Shown one piece after another: positions 6,847-17,978 of a DNA stretch of 51,980 bases. The number at the start of each line of letters is the position of its first letter. Positions within the stretch are counted from its first letter, which is position 1. The position numbers and the translations under genes were made by a program. The stretch lies in contig JACPOA010000102.1 of the NCBI GenBank assembly GCA_016185205.1, positions 1-51,980 on the forward strand, given 5' to 3'. The notes below the pieces were generated by a model that was given only the letters and a program-made list of their open reading frames with translations, did no database searches and had not been told where the DNA came from. This DNA is from Hyphomicrobiales bacterium. Lineage in GTDB: Bacteria; Pseudomonadota; Alphaproteobacteria; Rhizobiales; Xanthobacteraceae.

Positions 6847-8484
6847 ATGCGCCTTATGAACGTCGCGCTGGCCCCCTCCGAGTCGATCCCGAATACGCCG
6901 CTCGCCACCCAAGTCGAGCGCCGGCGCACCTTCGCCATCATCTCGCACCCGGACGCCGGCAAGACCACGCTCACCGAAAAGCTGCTGCTGTTCGGCGGCG
7001 CCATCAATCTCGCCGGCCAGGTCAAGGCCAAGCGCGACCGCCGCTCGACCCGCTCCGACTGGATGGCGATCGAGCGCGAGCGCGGAATTTCCGTTGTGAC
7101 GTCCGTTATGACCTTCGACTACGACGGCCTCGTGTTCAACCTGCTCGACACGCCGGGCCACGAGGACTTCTCCGAGGACACCTATCGCACGTTGACGGCC
7201 GTCGACTCGGCGGTGATGGTGATCGACGCCGCCAAGGGCATCGAGGCGCGCACCCGCAAGCTGTTCGAGGTGTGCCGGCTGCGCGATATTCCGATCGTCA
7301 CCTTCATCAACAAGCTGGACCGCGAAAGCCGCGATCCGTTCGAATTGCTGGACGAGATCGAGAAGACGCTGGCGCTCGACACCGCGCCGATGACCTGGCC
7401 GATCGGGCGCGGCCGCGATTTCGCCGGCACCTATGACCTCACGACCGGCGAGATGCGGCTGCTCGGCGAGGACAGCAAGACGGCGGCACCGCAGCCGCTC
7501 GATCTGGCGGCGCTGGCGGCGAAAAATCCGATGCTCGATGCCAAGGCCGTCACCGAGGAATTGGCGCTGGTGAAGGACGCCTGCCGGCCGTTCGACTTCG
7601 CCTCGTTCCGCGAGGGCCACCTCACGCCGGTGTTCTTCGGCTCGGCCTTGAAGAATTTCGGTGTCAAGGACCTGCTCGACGCGCTGGCCAAAGTGGCGCC
7701 GCCGCCGCGTGCGCAGGTCGCCAACAAGCGCACCATCGACGCGCACGAAGATTCCATGACCGCCTTCGTCTTCAAGATCCAGGCCAACATGGATCCCAAT
7801 CACCGCGACCGCATCGCCTTCGCGCGGCTGTGCTCCGGCAAGCTGCGCCGCGGCATGAAGGCCAGACTGGTGCGCACCGGCAAGCCGATGACGCTGTCGG
7901 CGCCGCAGTTCTTCTTCGCGCAGGATCGCACGGTGGCGGACGAGGCCTATGCCGGCGACGTGGTCGGCATCCCCAACCACGGCACGCTGCGCATCGGCGA
8001 CACGCTGACCGAAGGCGAGGAGATCGCCTTCCTCGGCGTGCCGAATTTCGCGCCGGAAATCCTGCGCCGCGTCAAGCTCGGCGACCCGATGAAGGCCAAG
8101 AAGCTCAAAGAAGCGCTGCAGCAGATGGCGGAGGAGGGCGTGGTGCAGGTGTTCCGCCCGCTCGACGGCGCGCCGGCGCTGGTCGGCGTGGTCGGCCCCT
8201 TGCAGCTCGACGTGCTGAAAGACCGGCTCGCCGGCGAATACGGCCTCGACATCGGCTTCGAGACGCCGGAGTTCCAGCTGGCGCGCTGGATTGCCTGCGC
8301 CGATCTGAAAAAGATCGACGATTTCGTGCAGGCCAACTATTCGAGCGTCGCCGAGGATCTCGACGGCGACCGCGTGTTCATGGCGCGCAACCAGTTCATT
8401 CTCGACTATACGCGCGAGCGCAGTGCCGGCATCGTTTTCACCGATATCAAGGACGTGAAGAACAGGGATGCCGCCGCGGCATAA
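6847..8484 (+). CDS. prfC: Peptide chain release factor 3
   Basis: A translational GTPase that recycles RF1/RF2 from the ribosome after termination. The 545-aa product has G1 SHPDAGKTTLTEK, switch regions in STRSDWMAIERERGISV, G3 DTPGHEDFSEDTYRTL and G4 NKLD, then domain 2 and the RF3-specific C-terminal domain (FRPLDGAPALVGVVGPLQLD). Length fits the family. ATG 6847 or 6856 could start it. It is a single-gene unit 44 bp after hicB and has normal GC-rich codon use. Confidence 0.96.
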   Translation: MRLMNVALAPSESIPNTPLATQVERRRTFAIISHPDAGKTTLTEKLLLFGGAINLAGQVKAKRDRRSTRSDWMAIERERGISVVTSVMTFDYDGLVFNLLDTPGHEDFSEDTYRTLTAVDSAVMVIDAAKGIEARTRKLFEVCRLRDIPIVTFINKLDRESRDPFELLDEIEKTLALDTAPMTWPIGRGRDFAGTYDLTTGEMRLLGEDSKTAAPQPLDLAALAAKNPMLDAKAVTEELALVKDACRPFDFASFREGHLTPVFFGSALKNFGVKDLLDALAKVAPPPRAQVANKRTIDAHEDSMTAFVFKIQANMDPNHRDRIAFARLCSGKLRRGMKARLVRTGKPMTLSAPQFFFAQDRTVADEAYAGDVVGIPNHGTLRIGDTLTEGEEIAFLGVPNFAPEILRRVKLGDPMKAKKLKEALQQMAEEGVVQVFRPLDGAPALVGVVGPLQLDVLKDRLAGEYGLDIGFETPEFQLARWIACADLKKIDDFVQANYSSVAEDLDGDRVFMARNQFILDYTRERSAGIVFTDIKDVKNRDAAAA

Positions 8485-8529
8485 GGGAGCTTGCCTAAAG
8501 CCATCGCAATCGCTTCTACTGCGTCGTCC

Positions 8530-8577
8530 GCATGATCCCGAAAAGGGGGAACCGGTTTTCGGATAAGATCATGCGCA
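8530..8577. repeat. Rhizobiales-type palindromic repeat, copy 1
   Basis: GCATGATCCCGAAAAG at the left and TTCGGATAAGATCATGCGC at the right form an inverted repeat around GATC/CATGC ends. A second copy lies at 32091-32140. Similar GCATGATC...GATCATGC elements are, from memory, abundant between genes of Bradyrhizobium-like genomes. It lies in the 114-bp gap between prfC and the NnrU gene. Confidence 0.85.
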
Positions 8578-8598
8578 GACAATGTACCGGGAGTACCC

Positions 8599-9180
8599 AT
8601 GGGCTTAACTATCCTCATCCTCGGACTGCTCGTCTTCCTCGCCACGCATGTCTTCGTGACCATGCGCGCGGCACGCGCCGCCACCATCGCGAAATTGGGG
8701 CTCAACACCTATCGCGCGCTGTTCAGCATCGTATCGCTCGGCAGCCTGGCACTGATCGTGTGGGGCTTTGGCGAATACCGCGCGCATGGCTGGATCCAGG
8801 TCTGGTCGCCGCCCGGCTTCATGCGCCACGTCACCGTCGCCCTGATGCTGCCGGCGGTCATCCTGCTCGTCGCCTATTTCATTCCGAGCCACATCAAGGC
8901 CAAGGCCAAGCATCCGCTGCTGGCCGCGGCCAAGACCTGGGCGCTTGCGCATCTGCTCTCGAACGGCGATCTCGGCTCGATCCTGATGTTCGGTGTGTTC
9001 CTGGCCTGGGGCGTCTATGCTCGCATCGCCGCCAAGCGGCGCGGCGACCTGGGCACGACCACCGCGCCGACGGGCTTTACCAATGACATCATCGTGGTGG
9101 TGGTCGGCATCGTGGTTTATCTCGCGCTCGGTTATGCATTCCATCCGGCCGTCATCGGCGTGCCGGCGTTTGGGAGATAG
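8599..9180 (+). CDS. NnrU-family membrane protein
   Basis: A 193-aa polytopic inner-membrane protein with hydrophobic segments near residues 3-20, 43-59, 75-96, 125-143 and 160-185. The family pattern includes [13 protein letters not shown] near the N-terminus, [35 protein letters not shown] and the conserved [10 protein letters not shown]. NnrU proteins were named for a link to nitric-oxide-related denitrification and later grouped with 15-cis-zeta-carotene isomerase-like heme proteins. Nothing nearby points to denitrification, so its role here is open. It is followed 5 bp later by panB. Confidence 0.9.
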   Translation: MGLTILILGLLVFLATHVFVTMRAARAATIAKLGLNTYRALFSIVSLGSLALIVWGFGEYRAHGWIQVWSPPGFMRHVTVALMLPAVILLVAYFIPSHIKAKAKHPLLAAAKTWALAHLLSNGDLGSILMFGVFLAWGVYARIAAKRRGDLGTTTAPTGFTNDIIVVVVGIVVYLALGYAFHPAVIGVPAFGR

Positions 9181-9185
9181 TCCCG

Positions 9186-10010
9186 ATGTCAGTCCAGAAC
9201 GAGACCAGGCGGCTGACCGCTCCCGATATCCTCGCGCGCAAGGGCGGCGAGCCGATCGTCTGCCTCACCTCCTATCACGCGCATACCGCTGCGGTCGTCG
9301 ACAAGCATTGCGACGTCATTTTGGTCGGCGACTCGCTCGGCATGGTGATGCACGGGCTGGAGACCACGGTTCCGGTCACCCTCGACATGATGATCCTGCA
9401 AGGCCACGCGGTCATGCGCGGCTCCAGGCGCGCGCTGGTGGTGGTCGACATGCCGTTCGGCTCCTACGAAGCCTCGAAGGAGCAGGCTTTCATGAATGCC
9501 GCGCGCGTGCTCAAGGAAACCGGCTGCGGCGCCATCAAGGTCGAGGGCGGCAAGCGCATGGCGGAGACGATTGCCTTCCTGGTCGAGCGTGGCGTGCCGG
9601 TGATGGGCCATGTCGGCCTCACGCCGCAGTCGATCAACACCATCGGCTCGTTCCGCGCGCAGGGCCGCGAGGAATCGGACTGGGGGCGCATCGAGGCGGA
9701 TACGATCGCCGTGGCCGAGGCCGGCGCGTTCTCGGTGGTGATCGAGGCGGTGGCGGAGCCGCTGGCGCGCAAGCTGACGAGTGCGGTGCCGATCCCGACC
9801 ATCGGCATCGGGGCGAGCGCGGCCTGCGATGGTCAGATTCTGGTGATGGAAGACATGCTCGGCCTGTCGCCGCGGGTGCCGAAATTCGTCAAGCGCTATG
9901 GCGAATTGGCCGCCGGCATCGAAAAGGCGGTGGCCGACTATGCCGCCGACGTGCGCAAGCGCGCCTTCCCGGGGCCGGAGCACGTCTATCCCATGAAGAA
10001 GAAGCCTTAG
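9186..10010 (+). CDS. panB: 3-methyl-2-oxobutanoate hydroxymethyltransferase
   Basis: First committed step of pantothenate (coenzyme A) synthesis: adds a hydroxymethyl group from 5,10-methylene-THF to 2-oxoisovalerate. The 274-aa product has the family blocks [31 protein letters not shown] with the metal-binding Asp, [28 protein letters not shown] and [17 protein letters not shown]. It is a TIM-barrel enzyme that forms a decamer. No panC is present in the window. The start is 5 bp after the NnrU stop and the two may be co-transcribed. Confidence 0.96.
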   Translation: MSVQNETRRLTAPDILARKGGEPIVCLTSYHAHTAAVVDKHCDVILVGDSLGMVMHGLETTVPVTLDMMILQGHAVMRGSRRALVVVDMPFGSYEASKEQAFMNAARVLKETGCGAIKVEGGKRMAETIAFLVERGVPVMGHVGLTPQSINTIGSFRAQGREESDWGRIEADTIAVAEAGAFSVVIEAVAEPLARKLTSAVPIPTIGIGASAACDGQILVMEDMLGLSPRVPKFVKRYGELAAGIEKAVADYAADVRKRAFPGPEHVYPMKKKP

Positions 10011-10018
10011 CTTTCTTG

Positions 10019-10118
10019 TCATTCCGGGGCGCCGCGAAGCGGCGAACCCGGAATCCATACTCCCGGTGCTGGGGTTATGGATTACGGGCCCGGCCCTTCG
10101 GGCTGTCCCGGAATGACA
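10019..10118. repeat. Clover-leaf dispersed repeat (CATTCCGGG family)
   Basis: The element is bounded by TCATTCCGGGGC and GTCCCGGAATGA as inverted ends. Inside are three shorter stems: GCCGC-GAA-GCGGC, ATCCATA...TATGGAT and GCCC-TTC-GGGC. This layout would fold into a branched structure. Similar intergenic repeats are common in Bradyrhizobium-like genomes. It fills much of the 230-bp gap after panB and could act as a transcript end, but has no T-run. Confidence 0.75.
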
Positions 10119-10240
10119 GTGCTAAATCCCTGAATATTAATGATTATCGGTGCAGCTTTTGCCTTGCGCCCGCCATATCGTTAGGTTACGGCGCAATCCA
10201 TAAGCCCGGGGTACGGGCGGCAGGGGTTTTGGAGCTTTTC

Positions 10241-10894
10241 GTGGCCGATATTTTTCATGAAGTCGACGAGGAAGTCCGGCGCGATCAGCTCAAAAAGCTG
10301 TGGGACCGCTACAGCATCGTCATCATCGCCGTTTGCGTCCTGATCGTCGCCGGCATCGGCGCCTGGCGCGGCTATGAATATTGGGTGGCCAAGCAGGCCG
10401 CCGCCGCCGGCGCGGCCTTCGAAGCCGCGGTGACCTTGGGCGATCAGGGCAAGCATGCCGAGGCGGGGGCCGCCTTCGCCAAGATCGCGACCGAGGCGCC
10501 GGACGGCTATCGCGTGCTGGCGCGCTTTCGCGCCGCCGCCGCATTGGCGCAGGTCACGTCCGCCGATGCGGTGAAGGCCTATGACGATCTCGCGGCCGAT
10601 AGTTCGCTCGGCACGACTTGGCAGGACCTGGCCGCGATCCGCGCCGGCCTGCTGCTGGTGGACAGCGCATCGCTCGCCGACATGCGCCGGCGGCTGGAGC
10701 CGCTCGCCGAACCGGGCCGCAGCTTCCGCCACACCGCGCGCGAGCTGCTGGCGCTGTCGGCCTGGCGCAACCACGATGTCGCCGCGACCCGCCGCTATGT
10801 CGACATGATCGCCACCGATGCCGAGACTCCGGCCAGCACGCGCGCGCGCATCGACGTGCTGTCGGCGCTGATCGCCGGCGACGGGAAAAGTTGA
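10241..10894 (+). CDS. YfgM-like tetratricopeptide membrane protein
   Basis: A 217-aa protein starting at GTG 10241 (GGAG six bases upstream). A short cytoplasmic start (ADIFHEVDEEVRRDQLKKL) is followed by one transmembrane segment at about 25-42 and a periplasmic alpha-helical TPR-like domain. This is the layout of YfgM, an ancillary subunit of the SecYEG translocon that helps secreted proteins fold. In many proteobacteria yfgM precedes bamB and der. Here it precedes a small lipoprotein gene and der, which supports the assignment. Family assignment is from layout and context more than from a diagnostic motif. Confidence 0.82.
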   Translation: MADIFHEVDEEVRRDQLKKLWDRYSIVIIAVCVLIVAGIGAWRGYEYWVAKQAAAAGAAFEAAVTLGDQGKHAEAGAAFAKIATEAPDGYRVLARFRAAAALAQVTSADAVKAYDDLAADSSLGTTWQDLAAIRAGLLLVDSASLADMRRRLEPLAEPGRSFRHTARELLALSAWRNHDVAATRRYVDMIATDAETPASTRARIDVLSALIAGDGKS

Positions 10895-10902
10895 GAACCT
10901 CC

Positions 10903-11355
10903 ATGCGTGGCATGCACCGCATCGTTCTGTTGGTCGGATTGATCGCGATCGGCCCTGTTATGGCTGGCTGCGCGGACTTCGACATGGACAAGCTCGACGT
11001 GTTCGGCCTCAACGAAAAAGCGAAGCTGCCGGGCGACCGCAAGCCGGTGTTCCCGCAAGGCGTGCCGGGCGTCAGCCAGGGCATTCCGCAGGAATACATC
11101 AGGGGTAACCAGCCGCCACCGGACACCGCGCAGACACTGCCGGTCGAGCCGGAAAAACCCGCCACCGCGGGTAAACCGGCCAAGAAGACCGCCGCGGTCC
11201 AGTCTGCGGACGAGCCGAAGCCGAAACCCAAGCGCAAACCGAAACCGCCCGCGCCGGCCGCGCAAGGCCAGCAGCAGCCGCAGCCTGGGCAGGGACAGAG
11301 CACCAGCAGCGCGCCCTGGCCGTCCGCGCCGGCACCCGGCACCTTCTCGCGCTGA
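10903..11355 (+). CDS. Proline-rich lipoprotein in the bamB position
   Basis: A 150-aa protein with a signal peptide and lipobox VMAGC (Cys23), so it is probably lipid-anchored. After the anchor comes KLPGDRKPVFPQGVPGV, a linker-like motif also seen, from memory, near the N-termini of rhizobial proteins encoded at this locus. The rest is low-complexity Pro/Lys/Gln (KPKPKRKPKPPAPAAQ). No beta-propeller is encoded. It sits between the yfgM-like gene and der, where other alphaproteobacteria usually carry bamB. It may be a truncated or substitute protein, which is inference. Low-complexity tails like this are easily mis-annotated. Confidence 0.78.
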   Translation: MRGMHRIVLLVGLIAIGPVMAGCADFDMDKLDVFGLNEKAKLPGDRKPVFPQGVPGVSQGIPQEYIRGNQPPPDTAQTLPVEPEKPATAGKPAKKTAAVQSADEPKPKPKRKPKPPAPAAQGQQQPQPGQGQSTSSAPWPSAPAPGTFSR

Positions 11356-11403
11356 TCTGTTCTTAACCCTCTCCCACAGGGGGACAGGGGAAAGAAAAAA
11401 ATC

Positions 11404-12768
11404 ATGACCTTCACCGTCGCCATTGTCGGCCGGCCCAATGTCGGCAAGTCGACTTTGTTCAACCGATTGGTTGGCCGGCGCGTCGCGCTGGTCGACGACC
11501 GGCCGGGCGTGACCCGCGACCGCCGCGAGGGCGAGGCTAGGCTCGGCGATCTCGATTTCACCGTGATCGACACCGCCGGCCTTGAGGAGTCGGCGCCCGA
11601 GAGCCTGTCGGGCCGCATGCGCGCGCAGACCGAAACCGCCATCGGACAGGCCGATGCGATCTTCTTCATGATCGACGCGCGCGTGGGACCGACGCCGGCC
11701 GATCGCGCCTTCGCCGAACTCGCGCGCAAATCCGGCAAGCCGTCCGTGCTGATCGCCAACAAGATGGAGGGCACCGCCGGAGAAAGCGGGCGGCTCGATG
11801 CTTACGCGCTCGGCCTCGGCGACCCGGTGGCGATCTCGGCCGAGCACAATGAGGGCCTGGTCGATCTGTACGATGCCTTGCGCGCGGCCTTGCCGGATCT
11901 CACCGCCGAGCAGATCGCGACCGCGGGTGAGCCGCAGGGGCCAAAGCCGATTCGCGTCGCCATTGTCGGGCGCCCCAATGCCGGCAAGTCGACGCTGGTC
12001 AACCGGCTGATCGGCGAGGAGCGGCTGTTGACCGCGCCCGAGGCCGGCACCACGCGCGACGCCATCGCGGTCGATCTCGACTGGCGCGGGCAGAAATTCC
12101 GCATCCACGACACCGCCGGCCTGCGTCGCCGCTCGCGCATCGACGAGAAGCTGGAAAAGCTGTCGGTGGCCGATGCGCTCAACGCGGTGCGCTTCGCCGA
12201 GGTCGTGGTCGTGCTGCTCGACGTCGAGAACGCCTTCGAGGAGCAGGACCAGCGCATCGCCGACCTGGTCGAGCAGGAAGGCCGCGCCATCGTTATCGCG
12301 GTCAATAAATGGGACTTGAAGGAGAAGACGGCGGGCGAGATCGGAAAGCTGCGCGAGCAGGCCGGCGAGAAGCTCACGCAGATGAAAGGCGTGCCGCTGG
12401 TGGCGGTCTCCGCCATGACCGGCGAAGGCCTCGACCGGCTGATGCAGACGATCGTCGATGCGCACGCGGTCTGGAACAAGCGGGTGTCGACCAGTGCGCT
12501 CAATCGCTGGTTCGAGGCTGCCACCGGCGCGCATCCGCCGCCGGCGGTGTCGGGACGCAGGCTACGGCTGAATTACATCACCCAGGCGAAGACGCGGCCG
12601 CCGAGCTTCGTGCTGTTCTGCACGCGCGCCGACGCGCTGCCCGACGCCTACAAGCGCTATCTGGTGAATTCGCTGCGCGAGGCCTTCGAAATGCCGGGCA
12701 CGCCGATCCGCCTGACGCTGCGCGAGAAGGCCAATCCGTTCAAGGGCAAGGCGAAGCGGAAGCATTGA
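11404..12768 (+). CDS. der: Ribosome-assembly GTPase Der (EngA)
   Basis: A 454-aa essential GTPase needed for 50S subunit maturation. Two tandem GTPase domains are visible: GRPNVGKST (8-16) with DTAGLEE and NKMEG, and GRPNAGKST (near 190) with DTAGLRRRS and NKWD. They are followed by a KH-like C-terminal domain ending [13 protein letters not shown]. Length is normal. The 48-bp gap upstream contains a short inverted CCTCTCCC...GGGGGACAGGGG stretch. The gene is convergent with the following dehydrogenase gene. Confidence 0.97.
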   Translation: MTFTVAIVGRPNVGKSTLFNRLVGRRVALVDDRPGVTRDRREGEARLGDLDFTVIDTAGLEESAPESLSGRMRAQTETAIGQADAIFFMIDARVGPTPADRAFAELARKSGKPSVLIANKMEGTAGESGRLDAYALGLGDPVAISAEHNEGLVDLYDALRAALPDLTAEQIATAGEPQGPKPIRVAIVGRPNAGKSTLVNRLIGEERLLTAPEAGTTRDAIAVDLDWRGQKFRIHDTAGLRRRSRIDEKLEKLSVADALNAVRFAEVVVVLLDVENAFEEQDQRIADLVEQEGRAIVIAVNKWDLKEKTAGEIGKLREQAGEKLTQMKGVPLVAVSAMTGEGLDRLMQTIVDAHAVWNKRVSTSALNRWFEAATGAHPPPAVSGRRLRLNYITQAKTRPPSFVLFCTRADALPDAYKRYLVNSLREAFEMPGTPIRLTLREKANPFKGKAKRKH

Positions 12769-12797
12769 TCACCTCTCCCCGCACGCGGGGCGAAGGA

Positions 12798-13538
12798 TCA
12801 GGCCGGCGGATGAAATTCCAAAAACTTGCCGGTGCGGAAATCGCAAATCTTGCCGCTCTCCGCGCAGTCCGCCAGGCACAGCGGCACGATGGCGCGTGCG
12901 ACCTCCTCCGGCGTCGGCAGCGTCAGCGGATCGATGCCGGGGAAGGCGCCCAAATACATGCGGGTGCGGGTCGGCCCCGGCGCGAACAAATTGGCGCGCA
13001 CTGGCGTGGTGGCGCATTCCGCAGCGTAGGCGCGCACCAGCTCTTCCAGCGCCGCCTTGGAGGCCGCATAGGGCCCCCAATAGGCGCGCCCCATATGCGC
13101 GACCGCCGAGGTCATGAACACCGCGCGGCCGGCCGGCGCCGCCCTGAGCAGCGGGTCCATGGTGCGGATTAACTGCCAATTGGCGGTGACGTTGACCGCG
13201 AATACGTTATCCCAGTCCTTCGGCTCGATATGGCCGAGCGGCGACAGCGGCCCGATCAGGCCGGCATTGCCCACCAGCACGTCGAGCCGGCGGTAGCGCT
13301 CGTTGAGCGCCAGCGCCAGGCGGGCGATGCCGTCTGAGTCCTTCACATCGAGCGGCACCAGCGTGGCCGAGCCGCCGGCCGCCTTGATCCTGTCGTCGAG
13401 CTCTTCCAAGGCCCCGACGGTGCGCGCCACCGCCACCACATGGCAGCCTGCCTGCGCCAGCTCAAAGGCGAGCGCTGCGCCAATGCCGCGCGAGGCGCCG
13501 GTGACCAGCGCGATACGGTCGGAGAGGGGTTTCGACAT
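12798..13538 (-). CDS. SDR-family oxidoreductase
   Basis: A 246-aa classical short-chain dehydrogenase/reductase. The Rossmann motif is TGASRGIGAAL (13-23), NAG is at 91-93, Ser144 is in TSAVAHMG, and Tyr157/Lys161 are in PYAASKAA. An Asp in VPLDVKD marks the adenine pocket. The substrate cannot be read from sequence. It follows purF on the same strand (26 bp apart), a common position for an SDR gene in this order. The gap to der holds a CCCCG-CACG-CGGGG hairpin without a T-run. Confidence 0.92.
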   Translation of the reverse strand: MSKPLSDRIALVTGASRGIGAALAFELAQAGCHVVAVARTVGALEELDDRIKAAGGSATLVPLDVKDSDGIARLALALNERYRRLDVLVGNAGLIGPLSPLGHIEPKDWDNVFAVNVTANWQLIRTMDPLLRAAPAGRAVFMTSAVAHMGRAYWGPYAASKAALEELVRAYAAECATTPVRANLFAPGPTRTRMYLGAFPGIDPLTLPTPEEVARAIVPLCLADCAESGKICDFRTGKFLEFHPPA

Positions 13539-13564
13539 GAACTAACGCCAGCGCCAGCCGAGGT

Positions 13565-15055
<1,491 letters not shown>

Positions 15056-15057
15056 CG

Positions 15058-15681
15058 CTATCGCGTTCCCATGGTTTGGAGCTGATTGCTTTGCGTTTGC
15101 ATCATCGGCGCTGGTCGCTCGGAACGCCGGCCGGGAGCCGTATCGGGCGCATCCTCGTCGTCCGGCTTGGGCTTCTTCAACCGCTTCAAAATGGTGCTTT
15201 CGGGGTCATCCGGCAACATGGACATCAGCCATTGTCCCGTACTTTGCAGCACGACCTTCGACTTGGCGGCGCGCACCCATTCCGGCTGGCTGCGGTCGGG
15301 CACCAGCCAGGCGAAGAACAGGAAGGCGACCACCACGATGATGAGGCCGCGGCCGAGCCCGAACAGGAAACCGAGCGTGCGGTCGAGCGCGCCGACCCGG
15401 CTGTCGAGGATCATGTCCGATATGCGCACGGTGATGATCGACACGATCAGCAGCGTGAGCAGGAAAATGCCGCCGACGGTGACGCCGGCCGCCACCATGT
15501 CGCTTGCGAAGTACTGTTTCGCCATCGGCAGCACGCGCAAATAGGAATAGAGCGTGACCAAAGCGGCGATGCCCCAGGCGGCGATCGACAGGATCTCGCG
15601 CATGAAGCCGCGGATCATGGCGAGCAGCCCCGAGATCAGCATGACCGCCAGCAGGATGATGTCGAGCAGCGTGATCGGCAT
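15058..15681 (-). CDS. cvpA: CvpA-family membrane protein
   Basis: A 207-aa inner-membrane protein. Four hydrophobic segments (about 5-22, 28-47, 63-84, 104-126) are followed by a charged, Pro-rich cytoplasmic tail. The N-terminal LLDIILLAVMLISGLLAMIR and RGFMREILSIAAWG match the CvpA pattern. In enteric bacteria CvpA is needed for colicin V release and envelope stress tolerance, and it is nearly always next to purF. The gene is read into purF with 2 bp between them. The 218-bp gap upstream to radA contains no gene. Confidence 0.93.
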   Translation of the reverse strand: MPITLLDIILLAVMLISGLLAMIRGFMREILSIAAWGIAALVTLYSYLRVLPMAKQYFASDMVAAGVTVGGIFLLTLLIVSIITVRISDMILDSRVGALDRTLGFLFGLGRGLIIVVVAFLFFAWLVPDRSQPEWVRAAKSKVVLQSTGQWLMSMLPDDPESTILKRLKKPKPDDEDAPDTAPGRRSERPAPMMQTQSNQLQTMGTR

Positions 15682-15899
15682 CGGGCTCAGTCGCTCCGCG
15701 CAGTGGCGCGACCGCGATCGCGCATAACCCAGGGCCCGGGGGCCGAATCCGGCAAAGCCGGCTTGGCTCCGGAACAGGGCGGCGATGTCGGCCTTAAGTG
15801 CTTAATATTAAGCTCTTTTCTGCTGCCGTTCCCGGGCCTTAGATAAGCCTTCCGGGGGCGGTTTCGAGGCCCCGTATATAGCGGGGTGTCAGCGTGCCG

Positions 15900-17306
15900 T
15901 CACCCGTCTTGTCCCCGGTTTTTGCCGGCTGTGCCCCGATTGCCACGCGCGGCGATATCGGCGACCAGGCTGCTCAGGCTGGCGACGAAGCTGGCCTTGA
16001 GGCCGCCGTCGCCGCCTTCGGTTTTGGCCGCCTCCGGCACGACGGCGCGGGTAAAGCCGAGCTTGGCGGCTTCCTTGAGCCGAGCGGGCGCCTGCGCCAC
16101 CGGGCGGATCGCGCCCGACAGCGACACTTCGCCGAAATAGACCGCATCGGCCGGCAGCGGCGCATTGGCGAGCGAGGACACCAGCGCGGCGGCGGCGGCG
16201 AGATCGGCCGCCGGCTCCTGGATGCGCATGCCGCCGGCGACGTTAAGGTAAACGTCATAGCCGCCGAGCTTGACGCCGCAATGCGCCTCCAGCACCGCCA
16301 GCACCATCGAGAGCCGGCTCGGGTCCCAGCCGACCACCGCGCGCCGTGGCGTGCCGAGCGAGGTCGGCGCCACCAGCGCCTGGATTTCGACCAGCAGCGG
16401 CCGCGTGCCCTCCATGCCGGCGAACACAGCGGTGCCGGGCGAGCCGAGATCGCGCTCGGAGAGAAACAGCTCGGACGGGTTGGCAACCTCGCGCAGGCCG
16501 GCGCCGGTCATTTCGAACACGCCGATCTCGTCGGTTGGACCGAAGCGGTTCTTCACCGCGCGCAGGATGCGGAACTGGTGCGAGCCTTCGCCCTCGAACG
16601 ACAGCACGGCGTCGACCATGTGCTCGACCACGCGGGGACCTGCGATCTGGCCGTCCTTGGTGACATGGCCGACTAGGATGATGGCGGCGCCGGACCTCTT
16701 GGCGAAGCGGATCAACGCCTGCGCCGAGCCGCGCACCTGCGTGACCGTGCCGGGCGCGGATTCGACCAGGTCGGTCCACATGGTCTGGATCGAGTCGATG
16801 ACGATCAGCCGCGGCACCTTGCCTTCCGACAGCGTGGCGACGATGTCCTCGACCGAAGTCTCCGCCGCCAGCTCGACCGCGGCATCGCGCAGGCCGAGAC
16901 GCTCGGCGCGCAGCCGCACCTGCGCCACCGCCTCCTCGCCGGAGATGTAGACCGCGCGGTGGCCGGCGCGTGCCATCGCGGCGCTGGCCTGGATCAGCAG
17001 CGTCGACTTGCCGATGCCGGGATCGCCCGCCATCAGCAGCACCGAGCCGCGCACGAAGCCGCCGCCGGTGACGCGGTCGAGCTCGGCCACGCCGGACGGC
17101 AGCCGGGGCGCGTCATGCGCCTCGCCGGCCAGCGGCTCGAGCGCGAACAGGCGGCCCTTGCCCGGCTTGCGGCCGGGGCCGGCCGGGCGCTCGGCGCCTT
17201 CCTCGACCAGGGTGTTCCATTCGCCGCAGGCCTCGCACTTGCCCTGCCAGCGGTGCGCCGCCGCCCCGCAGTTCTGGCAGATGAAGCTAAGGGTCCGTTT
17301 TGACAC
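15900..17306 (-). CDS. radA: DNA repair protein RadA (Sms)
   Basis: A 468-aa RecA-like branch-migration ATPase. The N-terminal zinc finger has Cys10, Cys13, Cys24 and Cys27 (CQNCGAAAHRWQGKCEACG). It is followed by Walker A GDPGIGKST, the KNRFG motif specific to RadA, and a Lon-protease-like C-terminal domain (DLAAAAALVSSLANAP onwards). It starts at GTG 17306 with AAGGA upstream. RadA helps process recombination intermediates and, in naturally competent bacteria, extends D-loops during chromosomal transformation. Confidence 0.96.
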   Translation of the reverse strand: MSKRTLSFICQNCGAAAHRWQGKCEACGEWNTLVEEGAERPAGPGRKPGKGRLFALEPLAGEAHDAPRLPSGVAELDRVTGGGFVRGSVLLMAGDPGIGKSTLLIQASAAMARAGHRAVYISGEEAVAQVRLRAERLGLRDAAVELAAETSVEDIVATLSEGKVPRLIVIDSIQTMWTDLVESAPGTVTQVRGSAQALIRFAKRSGAAIILVGHVTKDGQIAGPRVVEHMVDAVLSFEGEGSHQFRILRAVKNRFGPTDEIGVFEMTGAGLREVANPSELFLSERDLGSPGTAVFAGMEGTRPLLVEIQALVAPTSLGTPRRAVVGWDPSRLSMVLAVLEAHCGVKLGGYDVYLNVAGGMRIQEPAADLAAAAALVSSLANAPLPADAVYFGEVSLSGAIRPVAQAPARLKEAAKLGFTRAVVPEAAKTEGGDGGLKASFVASLSSLVADIAARGNRGTAGKNRGQDG

Positions 17307-17729
17307 GAGAATCGTCCTTGAAATGGCTCATGGCAGGCTAACCCGGCCATGAGAACATTACAAGAACATTGTTTACTAACCCCTAAATTTGGCCATGTCG
17401 CAGTTCGAGACTAACTTGTAATAATTGCATTTTAGGGTGTGAAAATGTTGTCATGACCTGCCAACTACGGATGTGATAGGACCAAAAGTAACGAAGACGA
17501 AAGTTGGATGCCGACTGGACCAAGAGGCGAAAAGCGTTCCCAGACGTGAGCGGTGAGCGGTGATGGTAGCGCGAGTTGTGACCGGCGAGATCACGGAAAT
17601 GCAAGCGCAATAGTCTGGAAGAGTTCGCACCGGAAAAGCCGCAGCCAAAGTGTGGGCGGTAAATCAAAGCCGGCAAGAGCGAAGCAAAATCGCAAAGAAG
17701 GCAGCAAAAGCACGGTGGCGTTTGTAATC
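17307..17729. other. 423-bp gap between radA and the 82-aa gene
   Basis: Holds the radA promoter region (minus strand, close to 17307-17400) and the upstream region of the 82-aa gene. The sequence is AT-richer than its surroundings. Reading frames are open here on both strands, but they lack start signals and recognisable products. I see no RNA gene and no strong inverted repeat. Confidence 0.5.
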
Positions 17730-17978
17730 ATGTCTCAGGAAGAGCAAGTCAAACTTAACTACGAAGCATTCAAAAAATTGCTTCCGGAACTCCTTAAGCA
17801 GGAGGCAAATAAATACGCTCTGATGAGAGATGGAAAGCTAATTGCAGTTTATGAGACGATGCCAGATGCAATTACGACAGCCGAGACCATGTTTTCTGAC
17901 GGTCGATGGTCGATCCAAAACATTACTGATCGACCAATAAATTTAGGATACCGGTCCCGTGCCGTGCTTGTCGGGTAG
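17730..17978 (+). CDS. Small conserved-looking protein paired with retropepsin gene
   Basis: An 82-aa protein from ATG 17730 (an in-frame GTG at 17715 is possible). A helical start (SQEEQVKLNYEAFKKLLPEL) is followed by NKYALMRDGKLIAVYETMPD, a strand-turn-strand 'alive with own flag' block, then a helix (ITTAETMFSDG). I do not recognise a named family. From memory, similar short proteins with LLPELL...KYxxxxDGxxxxxxD precede clan AA aspartic protease genes in other bacteria. Here it overlaps the protease gene by 20 bp. Codon use is AT-richer than the flanking radA and alr. Confidence 0.65.
   Translation: MSQEEQVKLNYEAFKKLLPELLKQEANKYALMRDGKLIAVYETMPDAITTAETMFSDGRWSIQNITDRPINLGYRSRAVLVG

Noticed and set aside
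17383-17676. 97-codon minus-strand frame between radA and the 82-aa gene
   Set aside because: No ribosome site, no recognisable domain, and composition is unlike a conserved protein.
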